Shown here: piece after piece, positions 27,842 to 35,939 of the stretch | Layout: the number at the start of each line of letters is the position of its first letter | Position numbering within the stretch: the first letter of the stretch is position 1 | Origin: Neomelitea salexigens DSM 19753 | GTDB taxonomy: Bacteria; Pseudomonadota; Gammaproteobacteria; Pseudomonadales; Spongiibacteraceae | Direction: 5' to 3' | DNA length: 64,000 bases | Assembly (NCBI RefSeq): GCF_000422345.1 | Contig: NZ_AULP01000006.1 | Location: 124,001 to 188,000 of the forward strand | Notes under the pieces: model-generated | The model's input: only the letters and a program-made list of their open reading frames with translations | What the model was told of the DNA's origin: nothing | Databases searched by the model: none | Made by a program: the position numbers and the translations under genes

Positions 27842-27860
27842 ACAAATGATAATCATTATC
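27842..27860. promoter_or_regulatory. Fur box
   Basis: ACAAATGATAATCATTATC matches 16 of 19 positions of the Fur consensus, including the full right-hand part. It lies inside a larger near-perfect palindrome from 27841 to 27867 (12 of 13 base pairs, centred at 27854). A plausible TTGAAT (27834-27839) and TATCGT (27857-27862) promoter overlaps it. The ribosome-binding site of the downstream gene is 30 bp further. Iron-replete repression is expected. Confidence 0.85.
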
Positions 27861-27903
27861 GTTTGTAGGTGTTGCCAGATTTGCTTTAGTCCAGGAGATA
27901 ATG

Positions 27904-28380
27904 ATGAGCATACGATTTCTATGTGAGAGTCACCGCCAGCAGTTGCAGCGCAGCGAGGCGGTGGCCAGCCAGCGTTGGGAAGAGTGGATGGAAGCCGGCA
28001 GAGAGGCCTACGCGCAGCGAGACTGGGTGCCGGCGCTGCGGTATTTGGGTTGCTGTTTTGAGCTGAGTGAATTGATGTTATCGGGTGAGCGCGAGTTGGC
28101 GCTGGAGGACGTAGACCGGCATATGCTGTCGGGCCACTACCTGTCGGAGTGTTTTGCCCGCTGTGGTGATCAGTCGTTACAGCAACACTGTTTACTTGCG
28201 GTCCATCATCGTCTGCTGCAAGCCCTGCGCAACGGTTTAGGCCGGCGCTTGCCGCTGTACAAAAATGTTGAGATCTCACTGCAAATGCTCGAGCGCTTTT
28301 ACCGAGACGGTGGTCGTATGGATGAACTGGCTCACTGTCAGCGGGAGAGTCGTCGGCTACTGCGCAGCTGTTACCACTAG
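27904..28380 (+). CDS. Fur-regulated Cys-rich hypothetical protein
   Basis: 158 residues, soluble and almost all helical, with no signal peptide. It contains eight cysteines (for example GCC near residue 46, CFARC near residue 79, and C near the C-terminus) and many histidines. The WMEAGREAYAQRDWVPALRYLGCCFELSE stretch is TPR-like. An iron box directly upstream ties it to iron limitation. It may correspond to the small unnamed gene found in Fur-controlled fumC-sodA operons of pseudomonads, but I recall that resemblance only weakly. ATG ATG follows AGGAG; the second ATG has better spacing. Function unknown. Confidence 0.72.
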   Translation: MSIRFLCESHRQQLQRSEAVASQRWEEWMEAGREAYAQRDWVPALRYLGCCFELSELMLSGERELALEDVDRHMLSGHYLSECFARCGDQSLQQHCLLAVHHRLLQALRNGLGRRLPLYKNVEISLQMLERFYRDGGRMDELAHCQRESRRLLRSCYH

Positions 28381-28455
28381 TGCCGTGTTCAGCACTAGCT
28401 AGGCGTGACGTTCGGCTCTTGCTATGCTGTAAGCCTGAAACACAGGAGCACGGTC

Positions 28456-28722
28456 ATGGACCCAAAACATGTTCACGAGCAGCTTAACCGTCTGCAAAGT
28501 GAGATTGATGATTTACCGGTAGAGAGCGGCGAGCGGGCTAAATTGCACGCGCTGGTTGAAGATATCGACCGCGAGCTGGGCAGCGGCCCAGAGTTAGTGC
28601 TGGAAGACACCGGCTTGCAAGAGCGCCTTGATGAAATGGTGTCGAGCTTTGAGGTTGACCACCCGACGATCTCAGGCTTGCTAAAAGATATTATGGTTAA
28701 GCTCGCCAGCATTGGCGTGTAA
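28456..28722 (+). CDS. DUF4404 family protein
   Basis: 88 residues, acidic and helical, of the DUF4404 type: an N-terminal helix HVHEQLNRLQSEIDDL, a middle ERAKLHALVEDIDREL, and a C-terminal FEVDHPTISGLLKDIMVKLASIGV, the most conserved part. CAGGAG sits 7 nt before the ATG at 28456; the open frame further upstream is not protein-like. It has no membrane segment and no known role. It stands alone, 75 bp after the Fur-regulated gene. Confidence 0.82.
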   Translation: MDPKHVHEQLNRLQSEIDDLPVESGERAKLHALVEDIDRELGSGPELVLEDTGLQERLDEMVSSFEVDHPTISGLLKDIMVKLASIGV

Positions 28723-28815
28723 GCGTTTTGCTGAAATCCGGGGTGTGCCAGCTCGCTTGGCAATGCCCCGTCGTTACTTCTTTGTTGCTGTTTCTTAAAC
28801 ATTATTTGCCCCTGT

Positions 28816-28843
28816 CACTATCTCTTCGCCACTATCTCGTCGC
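28816..28843 (+). repeat. Short tandem repeat
   Basis: Two 14-bp units, CACTATCTCTTCGC and CACTATCTCGTCGC, lie head to tail in the 227-bp gap before the nitronate monooxygenase-like gene. They differ at one position. No protein is encoded here; they might be regulator half-sites, but the period of 14 bp does not favour that. Confidence 0.4.
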
Positions 28844-28949
28844 CATTGCCTTGCTCCCTGAATTTTCCGCCCTCGTTGCCGCTGGTATTCCTGCGCCCGC
28901 TGCGCTAGCTTGATCGACTCTGCTAAAAGCAATAACAAACGAGGTTGAT

Positions 28950-29954
28950 ATGTCTCTGCCTGACTCTTTGGCATCCCGCCTGCGCCTGCCCGTTGTGGCG
29001 GCGCCGATGTTCCTGGCTTCGGGGCCCGAACTTGTTATCGAAACCTGTAAGGCCGGGGCCGTTGGCTCGTTCCCGGCGCTGAACCAACGCAGCAGCGAAG
29101 GCTTCGAGGCTTGGCTTAAAGAAATTCAGACAGCACTTGCCGATTTCGAGCGCAGCTCGGGGCGCGAGGCGGCGCCCTATGCAGTGAACTTAATTGTGCA
29201 CGCCAGTAATCCACGGTTGGAGGCTGATTTGGCACTGTGCGTGCAGTACCAGGTGCCGATTGTCATCACATCACTGGGGGCTGCCGCGCAAGTGATTGAC
29301 GCGGTTCACAGCTATGGTGGTCTGGTGTTTCACGATGTGATTAACGCTCGTCATGCGCGAAAAGCGGCGGCAGCTGGTGTCGACGGCTTGATCGCCGTTG
29401 CGGCAGGAGCCGGTGGCCACGCGGGCAGTACGAGTCCGTTTGCGCTGGTGGCTGAAATTCGTCAGTTCTTCGATAAAACGCTATTGCTTGCGGGCGCTAT
29501 GTCGTCGGGCTCGGATATCGCGGCGGCTCAGATGATGGGCGCCGATCTCGCTTATATGGGCACCCGTTTTATTTGCACACAGGAGTGTCAGGTCGACAGT
29601 GATTACAAGCAAATGGTGATGGACTGCCGTGCAGAAGATATTGTGTATACGCCGAATATTTCCGGTGTGAACGCGAATTTTATGCGCCCCAGTATCGTTG
29701 CCGCTGGCCTGGACCCCGATAATTTGGCTCCAAAAAAAGACATCGACTTCGGGGCGGAGTTGACGGTGGATGGCGACCAGCAGCGTGCAGAAAAAGCCAG
29801 CGGAGCGTGGAAGGCCATTTGGTCCGCCGGGCAAGGGGCGGGCAGCATTGATAACTGCCCCGGTGTTGCCCAGCTTGTAGATCGCTTAGCCGAGGAATAC
29901 CTGCAGGCGCAGCAGCGCGGCAACCAAGCTTTCCAGATATTTGAGACGCAGTGA
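28950..29954 (+). CDS. Nitronate monooxygenase-like flavoprotein
   Basis: FMN-dependent TIM-barrel enzyme of the 2-nitropropane dioxygenase family, 334 residues. Signatures are the N-terminal RLPVVAAPMFLASG, GAVGSFPALN near residue 33, and VAAGAGGHAGSTSPFALV near residue 151 with the catalytic His in GGHAG. The AGAMSSGSDIAAAQMMGADLAYMGTRF part binds the flavin phosphate. Some members act on nitronates, others on enoyl-type or quinone substrates; next to acyl-CoA genes, the substrate need not be a nitro compound. GAGG precedes the ATG. DUF1330 starts 10 bp after its stop. Confidence 0.88.
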   Translation: MSLPDSLASRLRLPVVAAPMFLASGPELVIETCKAGAVGSFPALNQRSSEGFEAWLKEIQTALADFERSSGREAAPYAVNLIVHASNPRLEADLALCVQYQVPIVITSLGAAAQVIDAVHSYGGLVFHDVINARHARKAAAAGVDGLIAVAAGAGGHAGSTSPFALVAEIRQFFDKTLLLAGAMSSGSDIAAAQMMGADLAYMGTRFICTQECQVDSDYKQMVMDCRAEDIVYTPNISGVNANFMRPSIVAAGLDPDNLAPKKDIDFGAELTVDGDQQRAEKASGAWKAIWSAGQGAGSIDNCPGVAQLVDRLAEEYLQAQQRGNQAFQIFETQ

Positions 29955-29964
29955 GGACAGGCCA

Positions 29965-30378
29965 ATGTCAGATAATCGTTACAGTATTGATCCACGGGCG
30001 GCTGAATTAGGTGAGCTGCTGGCGCGAATCCCCAGTGACGAGCCGATTGTTATGCTTAATTTACTGTGTTTTCACGATCGCGCGCAGTATGCCGATGGCG
30101 ACCGAGGGCTTACTGGTCGGCAGGCTTATCAACGCTACAGCGAATTAATTATGCCGTTTCTCAGCGCCGTTGACGGACAACCCCAGTGGTTGGCGGCGGC
30201 CCATGCGCCGCTCATTGCGCCACCCGGTGAGGACTGGCACAAGGTAATGCTAGTGCGTTATCCCAGCATTGAGCACTTTGTAACGATGCTGCGCAATCCG
30301 GACTATCAGGCAATCACCGAGCACCGCACGGCAGCGCTCATGGATTCGCGTCTTATTGCCTGTACAGAAGGCAAATAA
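29965..30378 (+). CDS. DUF1330 family protein
   Basis: 137 residues of the dimeric ferredoxin-like alpha/beta-barrel fold. PIVMLNLLCFHDRAQYADG, GRQAYQRYSELIMPF and VMLVRYPSIEHFVTMLRNPDYQ are the typical DUF1330 segments (EthD/ABM-like). Function in the family is not settled. The frame stays open into the preceding gene, but GAGG upstream of the ATG at 29965 marks the start. Tight coupling to the nitronate monooxygenase-like gene suggests that both handle the same compound. Confidence 0.83.
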   Translation: MSDNRYSIDPRAAELGELLARIPSDEPIVMLNLLCFHDRAQYADGDRGLTGRQAYQRYSELIMPFLSAVDGQPQWLAAAHAPLIAPPGEDWHKVMLVRYPSIEHFVTMLRNPDYQAITEHRTAALMDSRLIACTEGK

Positions 30379-30417
30379 ATACTCATACCAGCCTCAAAAA
30401 ATAATAAGGATGGCGGC

Positions 30418-31695
30418 ATGAACTCTCAGCACTATCGCAGCGATGGGCGCGCCTATTACGCCCTGTTTATCTTGACCATTGTTTATAGCTTCAATTTTAT
30501 TGACCGGCAGCTGCTGGCGATTTTGCAGGAGTCGATCAAGGCTGAATTACTGCTGAGTGATACCCAGCTGGGGCTGTTAACAGGTTTTGCCTTTGCGCTG
30601 TTCTATGTCACGGCAGGGATTCCCATTGCCCGCTGGGCCGATGCGGGAAACCGCAGAAATATTGTCGCCCTGGCGGTGTTTATCTGGAGCTTTATGACGG
30701 CCATCAGTGGCTTAGTCCAGAATTACCTGCAATTGTTAATGGCGCGAATTGGTGTTGGCGTTGGCGAGGCCGGTGGCAGCCCACCATCGCATTCGATGAT
30801 TTCTGATATGTTCCCGGCGGAGCGCCGCGCTTCGGCGCTGGGTTTCTATTCCACGGGCGTCAGTATTGGCATCTTGTTCGGTTTTTTAATGGGCGGTTGG
30901 CTCAATGAATTTTTTGGTTGGCGGGTAGCGTTTTTTGTCGTGGGTGTGCCGGGGGTTCTGCTGGCAGTAGTGGTGCGCTATACCCTGCGCGAACCGCGTC
31001 GCGGTTTGTCCGAGAATCGCGATGACAACCCCGAACCCGTTGCCGTTAAAGAAGTGGTGGCGCTGCTGTGGTCGCGGCGCAGTTTTCGCCATATGGCCTG
31101 GGCGGGTGCCTTGAGCGCCTTTGCCGGTTATTCGGTCGCCAATTGGTCGGCGTCTTTCATTATTCGCAGTTACGGCATGAGCACCGGGGAGCTGGGTACG
31201 TGGCTGGCGCTCATTATTGGTATTGGTGGTGCGGTCGGGGTATTCGGTGGCGGTTTGCTGGCCGATAAACTCGCCGCTAAAGACACGCGTTGGTATGTGC
31301 TATTGCCGGCTTTGGCCGGTGTGATTTCACTGCCTTTTGCCGCCGGGGTTTACCTGGTCGACAATGTCTATGCCTCGCTGTTGTTGATGATTATTCCCGC
31401 CATACAGTCCAATGTGTTTTTAGGGAATACGCTGGCGGTTAGCCATTCACTTGTGGGCTTGCGTATGCGGGCGATGGCCTCGGCCATCCTGTTTTTCATC
31501 TTCAATTTGGTGGGCTTGGGTGCCGGGCCCTGGTCTGTCGGGCTGCTCAGTGACCTATTGGCACCGCAATTTGGCGATGAGTCGCTGCGCTATGCCATGC
31601 TGGCACTGGTGCCATTGATGGTGAGTTTATCGGCGCTGCACTTTTATCTGAGCAGCCGTCATCTTAAGCGCGACCTCGCAGCCGCCCCGCCGTGA
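30418..31695 (+). CDS. MFS transporter, spinster-like
   Basis: Twelve-helix major facilitator of 425 residues. It opens with the FNFIDRQLLAILQESIKAEL segment after helix 1 and has the motif A variant GIPIARWADAGNRRN between helices 2 and 3, and GVGVGEAGGSPPSHSMISD in helix 4-5, which are typical of the spinster-like group common in marine degraders. Probable uptake or efflux of an organic acid or lipid-like substrate of the adjoining pathway. AAGGATGG precedes the ATG; it follows DUF1330 by 39 bp and likely belongs to the same operon. Confidence 0.9.
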   Translation: MNSQHYRSDGRAYYALFILTIVYSFNFIDRQLLAILQESIKAELLLSDTQLGLLTGFAFALFYVTAGIPIARWADAGNRRNIVALAVFIWSFMTAISGLVQNYLQLLMARIGVGVGEAGGSPPSHSMISDMFPAERRASALGFYSTGVSIGILFGFLMGGWLNEFFGWRVAFFVVGVPGVLLAVVVRYTLREPRRGLSENRDDNPEPVAVKEVVALLWSRRSFRHMAWAGALSAFAGYSVANWSASFIIRSYGMSTGELGTWLALIIGIGGAVGVFGGGLLADKLAAKDTRWYVLLPALAGVISLPFAAGVYLVDNVYASLLLMIIPAIQSNVFLGNTLAVSHSLVGLRMRAMASAILFFIFNLVGLGAGPWSVGLLSDLLAPQFGDESLRYAMLALVPLMVSLSALHFYLSSRHLKRDLAAAPP

Positions 31696-31762
31696 GTCTG
31701 GCCGGTACCGCCATCGTCGGCATTCACGTACACTTTGCGAGCATGTATTTGAAGACGTGGCG

Positions 31763-32770
31763 ATGAATACGATCGACCCCAATTGGACCGTTAACAGCAC
31801 CAGTATCCGCAGTATTGCCCAGGCGATTGCCGCACTGGGTGGCGACAGTGAAGCGCTGCTGAGGTCGGTCGGTATCCTGCCGGAAGCCCTCAGTGACGCC
31901 GAGGCTCGACACCCCGTGTCGGCGATGCATCGCTTGTATGAGCTTGCCGCGCAGCACTGCGGCGAAGATATTGGCCTCTACACCGGCCGTGTGGACTATA
32001 TCAGCCGTCTGAATATGCAGCTCTACACCTGTGGTGTGTGCGAAACCTTCCGCGACTACTTGAACCTGATGCCCAGCGTGCTGCACTTTGCCGGCGACAT
32101 CGGCGAGGTTCGCATTCGCCGCGAGGATGAACGCCTGCGCTTGGACTGGCTACCCCTGTGGGAGGCATCGGGCCGTTGGCGGTATCAAAGTGACTGTCTG
32201 CTTACCACCTCTGCAGCTATTGTGCGCTCGCTGTGTGTGCGGCCAATTCCCGTGCTGCGCGCCCACTTCAGTTACCCGCAGCCCGCTAATACCGAGCTGT
32301 TGGAAAGCATTTTTGGCTGCGACCTGCATTTTTCCCAGCCGCGTAGCTCTCTGTATTTTGATGCGGCGAGCCTCGACTATCGCCTTGTTCAGTTGGACTC
32401 GGAATGGAGTATGTCGATCCGGCAATCTACCCAGCATTTATTCGGCGAAGGTGAGCCCGATCCGGTGTTGCGATCACTGCGCAACACCTTGATAAAAATG
32501 CTGCCGGCGGGTGGGGTGACTATTGATAAAACGGCGGCAGCGCAGAATATATCCCGACGCACTTTGCAGCGGCGACTGGCCGACAGTGGCACCCAGTTCG
32601 GCCAAGTGCTGCAAGAGCTGCGCAGCGAATTGGCATTGCAGTATCTCAGTGATGAGCGCTTGAGTATTACCGATATTGCGCTGCTGCTGGGCTACGCTGA
32701 CCACGGCAGTTTTTCCAGTGCCTTCAAAGCGTGGTTCGGCAAGTCGCCGCGAGAACATCGCCGGAAATAA
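31763..32770 (+). CDS. AraC family transcriptional regulator
   Basis: 335 residues with an N-terminal Arabinose_bd-type sensor domain (OruR/ArgR-like, about 15-200) and a C-terminal double helix-turn-helix from about residue 240. The latter reads KTAAAQNISRRTLQRRLADSG and ITDIALLLGYADHGSFSSAFKAWFGKSP, with the conserved closing PREHRR. A GTG two codons upstream of the chosen ATG is possible. The next gene on the same strand, the acyl-CoA dehydrogenase operon, is preceded by a 13-bp direct repeat fitting this regulator class, so it is the likely controller of the downstream catabolic operon. Confidence 0.9.
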   Translation: MNTIDPNWTVNSTSIRSIAQAIAALGGDSEALLRSVGILPEALSDAEARHPVSAMHRLYELAAQHCGEDIGLYTGRVDYISRLNMQLYTCGVCETFRDYLNLMPSVLHFAGDIGEVRIRREDERLRLDWLPLWEASGRWRYQSDCLLTTSAAIVRSLCVRPIPVLRAHFSYPQPANTELLESIFGCDLHFSQPRSSLYFDAASLDYRLVQLDSEWSMSIRQSTQHLFGEGEPDPVLRSLRNTLIKMLPAGGVTIDKTAAAQNISRRTLQRRLADSGTQFGQVLQELRSELALQYLSDERLSITDIALLLGYADHGSFSSAFKAWFGKSPREHRRK

Positions 32771-32775
32771 CGCCT

Positions 32776-32810
32776 TCTGGCACCAAATATCCCCTAGTCT
32801 GGCACCAAAT
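32776..32810 (+). promoter_or_regulatory. Direct-repeat operator for AraC-type regulator
   Basis: TCTGGCACCAAAT occurs twice without mismatch, at 32776-32788 and 32798-32810, a 22-bp period (two helical turns). It starts 5 bp after the AraC-type gene. A possible -10 box TATAGA at 32834-32839 has no good -35, so the second half-site would sit right at the -35 region, the class II activation layout of AraC proteins. It should control the operon starting at 32876. Confidence 0.65.
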
Positions 32811-32875
32811 CCTAAGCGCGCCCCAACAGAGCTTATAGACTGAGTAGGCTAATAATGACTAACTCAGGAGTTCGC

Positions 32876-34051
32876 ATGTCACTGGATTTTGACGGCGCCC
32901 GTCTACACAACCCCTACCTCAATGCCGAGCACGAAGCGTGGCGAGTACAACTGCGTAAATTTGTCGACGCTGAAATCAGCCCCTTTCTCGACGACTGGGA
33001 AGAGGCGGGAAAAATTCCCGATGAACTGTGGGCCAAAGCGGCGGATATCGGTTTGCTGCAGCTCGGCTACCCTGAGGCCTATGGCGGTATTTCCGAGGGT
33101 ATTGACCAATGGCATATCAATATTGCCAACGAAGAGATTACGCGAGCGGGCAGCGCTGGGGGCTTGATCAGTAATTTGCTCGTTCATGGCATTGGCTTGC
33201 CACCCGTGACGAACTGCGGCAGTGATGCGCTGAAAGAAATGGTTGCACCGCGCGTGTTAGCCGGTGAAAAGCGAATTTCACTGGGAATTACCGAGCCTTC
33301 CGGTGGCTCGGATGTTGCCAACATCCAAACGACTGCCAAGCGCGATGGCGACCACTACATTGTGAATGGCAGTAAAACCTTTATCTCCGGAGTCATGGGA
33401 GCGGATTGGGTGAGTACCGCTGTACGCACGGGCGGTGAGGGCGCTGGTGGTGTTTCTATGCTGCTGATTCCCACCGACCTGCCCGGCGTTTCGCGCACCC
33501 CTCTGGACCGCAAGCAGGGTTGGTGGTGTGCCGATACCGGCACCATTTATTTTGACGATGTTCGAGTGCCCGCCGAGTATTTGATCGGGCAAGAAGGGCA
33601 CGGCTTTCTCGTCATCATGAGTAACTTCAACCCGGAGCGATTAAGCCTGATCGTCACCATGGAAGCGGCCGCTCGCGCCTGCCTGGAGGATGCGGTGGAG
33701 TGGGCGCGCAATCGCAAGACCTTCGGCAAACGTCTGGCCGACCACCAGGTGATTCGCCACAAAATTGCCGCGATGAAACAGCGCATCAATGCGACCCAGT
33801 GCTACCTCAATTATTTAACCCAAGCCTATATAGAAGGGCGCTGCGACCCGGGTGACTTGGCAATGGCTAAGGTTCAAGCCAGCGAGACCATGGAGTTTTG
33901 CGCCCGTGAAGCCAGCCAAATTTTAGGCGGGGCCTGCTACTTGCGCGGCAACCGCGTTGAACGCTTTTACCGTGAAGTGAGAGTGAACGCGATTGGCGGC
34001 GGTTCCGAAGAAATCATGCGTGAGCTGGCGTCGCGCCAATACCGTTTGTAA
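32876..34051 (+). CDS. Acyl-CoA dehydrogenase
   Basis: FAD-dependent acyl-CoA dehydrogenase of 391 residues. It has the GITEPSGGSDVANIQTTA flavin-binding segment near residue 137 and GSKTFISGVMGADW. Near the C-terminus IGGGSEEIMRELASRQ replaces the Tyr-Glu-Gly-Thr motif of short/medium-chain enzymes. A glutamate is instead found at Glu254 in NPERLSL, the location used by isovaleryl-CoA dehydrogenase, which favours branched substrates. CAGGAG precedes the ATG at 32876; an ATG 21 bp upstream lacks such a site. First gene of the AraC-controlled operon. Confidence 0.9.
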   Translation: MSLDFDGARLHNPYLNAEHEAWRVQLRKFVDAEISPFLDDWEEAGKIPDELWAKAADIGLLQLGYPEAYGGISEGIDQWHINIANEEITRAGSAGGLISNLLVHGIGLPPVTNCGSDALKEMVAPRVLAGEKRISLGITEPSGGSDVANIQTTAKRDGDHYIVNGSKTFISGVMGADWVSTAVRTGGEGAGGVSMLLIPTDLPGVSRTPLDRKQGWWCADTGTIYFDDVRVPAEYLIGQEGHGFLVIMSNFNPERLSLIVTMEAAARACLEDAVEWARNRKTFGKRLADHQVIRHKIAAMKQRINATQCYLNYLTQAYIEGRCDPGDLAMAKVQASETMEFCAREASQILGGACYLRGNRVERFYREVRVNAIGGGSEEIMRELASRQYRL

Positions 34052-34060
34052 GGAGTTGTT

Positions 34061-34735
34061 ATGAGCAGTGAAAAACCCACGCTGTGGCACTGTTACCCGT
34101 CCCGTTCATTGCGGCCATTGTGGGCGATGGAAGAAATGGGTATCGACTACGAGCTGGTAAACCTTGCTTTTCCGCCGCGCATGTTCCAGCGCGAATACCT
34201 TGAGACTAACCCTCTGGGGACGGTGCCTTTTTTCCGGGACGGCGACGTGGAGATGACCGAGTCCTCCGGTATTTGTCTCTATCTTGTTGAACAATACCAG
34301 CGCTTCGATTTCGGTCTGCGCGTTAGCGACCCCGGCTATGGCGATTACCTGAACTGGTTGTTTCACAGTGATGCGACCCTGACCTTCCCCCAGACCATTG
34401 TTCTGCGTTACTCGCAGCTGGAACCGCCGGAGCGCCGCTTGCCCCAGGCAGTTGAAGACTACAGCAAGTGGTATCTGGCGCGACTAAAGCGCGTGAATAG
34501 CCATTTGCTCGACCGTGAATACCTGTGCGACGACCGCTTCACCATTGCCGATATAGCGGTTGGCTACGCGCTGTATCTGGGTAAGGGACTAGGCCTGGAT
34601 ACGTTCTACGAGCCTCAGGTTAAGGCTTACCTCGAACGTCTGATGGCGCGCCCGGCGTTTCAACGCGCCGAACCGATGGGCGCTGGACCAAACAGTTTCG
34701 TCCCCACGCCTTATCCCTTTGAAGGCTGTTTTTAA
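34061..34735 (+). CDS. Glutathione S-transferase family protein
   Basis: 224 residues. The N-terminal thioredoxin-like domain begins LWHCYPSRSLRPLWAMEEMG, with a probable catalytic Ser in PSRS. The cis-Pro lies in NPLGTVPFFRDGD and the glutathione-binding ESSGICLYLVE follows. The helical C-terminal half has FTIADIAVGYALYL, the GST N-capping motif. A strong AAGGAG precedes the ATG and it lies 9 bp after the acyl-CoA dehydrogenase. A GST inside a terpenoid/acyl-CoA operon is unusual and may open an epoxide, isomerise a double bond or remove a reactive by-product (inference). Confidence 0.9.
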   Translation: MSSEKPTLWHCYPSRSLRPLWAMEEMGIDYELVNLAFPPRMFQREYLETNPLGTVPFFRDGDVEMTESSGICLYLVEQYQRFDFGLRVSDPGYGDYLNWLFHSDATLTFPQTIVLRYSQLEPPERRLPQAVEDYSKWYLARLKRVNSHLLDREYLCDDRFTIADIAVGYALYLGKGLGLDTFYEPQVKAYLERLMARPAFQRAEPMGAGPNSFVPTPYPFEGCF

Positions 34736-34761
34736 ATAATTTTGCGTAGTTGGAGCGTTTT

Positions 34762-35919
34762 ATGATTTTGACAGAAGAGCATCAAAAGTTGCGCGATACC
34801 GTGGCGCAGTTTGTCGACAAAGAAATAAACCCCCACGCCGATGCCTGGGAAGCGGAGGGGATTTTTCCCGCCCATGAGCTGTTTAAAAAAATGGGCGACT
34901 TGGGCCTGCTGGGCATTTCTAAGCCGGTGGAATATGGCGGTCTCGGTCTGGATTACAGCTACCAAACGGTATTTTCAGAGGAGCTGGGCAGGATTACCAC
35001 CGGCGGTGTATCGATGGGCATTGGCGTACAAACTGATATGGCAACGCCGGCGCTGGCAAAGTTTGGCAGCGATGAATTGCGTCGCGAATTTCTCACGCCT
35101 GCGATAAGCGGGGACGCGGTGTTCTCCATTGCGGTGAGTGAGCCCCATGCCGGTTCCGATGTTGCGGCGATTAAAACCACGGCCCGCAAAGACGGCGACG
35201 ATTACATTATCAATGGCAGCAAAATGTGGATCACTAATTCCACTCAGGCGGATTATCTCTGCCTGCTGGCCAATACCAGCGAAGGTAAAGCGCACAGCAA
35301 TAAATCGCTGATTGTCGTGCCGACTAACACGCCGGGGGTGTCCTTTTCGGAGCGCTTAAACAAGCTGGGTATGCGTTCATCGGATACCGCGCAGGTGTTC
35401 TTTGACGATGTTCGCGTACCCCAGCGCAATCGCATTGGTGAAGAGGGGCAGGGTTTTATCTACCAGATGCTGCAATTCCAGGAAGAACGCCTGTATGCCG
35501 CTGCGGGACAACTCAAGGCCATGGAAGCCTGCATCAACCAAACCATTGACTATGCCCGCGAGCGCGAAATATTTGGTGAGCCACTTCTTAATAATCAAGT
35601 GGTTCACTTTCGGATGGCAGAGTTGCAGTCCGAGGTCGAAGCGCTGCGTGCGCTGACCTATAGCGCGGTGGAGGAATATATCCACGGAAGCGACGTGACC
35701 ATGAAGGCGTCCATGGCCAAGCTCAAAGCGGGTCGCCTCGCCAGAGAAGTTACCGATGCCTGCTTACAGTATTGGGGCGGCATGGGCTTTATGTGGGACA
35801 ACCCCATCTCTCGCGCCTACCGCGATACGCGGCTCACCTCCATTGGTGGCGGCGCAGACGAGGTGATGCTGGGCATTATCTGTAAATTGATGGGCACCCA
35901 TCCGGGCCGCAGAAAGTAG
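34762..35919 (+). CDS. atuD: AtuD-like (citronellyl-CoA) dehydrogenase
   Basis: 385-residue acyl-CoA dehydrogenase. Its N-terminus (MILTEEHQKLRDTVAQFVDKE) and the GISKPVEYGGLGLDYSY segment resemble Pseudomonas AtuD, which oxidises citronellyl-CoA to cis-geranyl-CoA. Flavin contacts are SIAVSEPHAGSDVAAIKTTA and KMWITN. The C-terminal SIGGGADEVMLGIICK has no catalytic Glu in the usual place, while Glu242 in QEERLYAAAG is in the isovaleryl-CoA dehydrogenase position. GGAG lies 7 nt before the ATG at 34762; an upstream in-frame TTG is less likely. Next is the carboxylase beta subunit, 20 bp downstream. Confidence 0.8.
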   Translation: MILTEEHQKLRDTVAQFVDKEINPHADAWEAEGIFPAHELFKKMGDLGLLGISKPVEYGGLGLDYSYQTVFSEELGRITTGGVSMGIGVQTDMATPALAKFGSDELRREFLTPAISGDAVFSIAVSEPHAGSDVAAIKTTARKDGDDYIINGSKMWITNSTQADYLCLLANTSEGKAHSNKSLIVVPTNTPGVSFSERLNKLGMRSSDTAQVFFDDVRVPQRNRIGEEGQGFIYQMLQFQEERLYAAAGQLKAMEACINQTIDYAREREIFGEPLLNNQVVHFRMAELQSEVEALRALTYSAVEEYIHGSDVTMKASMAKLKAGRLAREVTDACLQYWGGMGFMWDNPISRAYRDTRLTSIGGGADEVMLGIICKLMGTHPGRRK

Positions 35920-35939
35920 TGCGCTAAAAGGACGAGTTT

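Noticed and set aside
27668-28279. 203-codon minus-strand frame across the Fur box
   Set aside because: It covers the Fur box and the antisense of the Cys-rich gene, has low-complexity Pro/Thr/Ala content and no plausible start signal.
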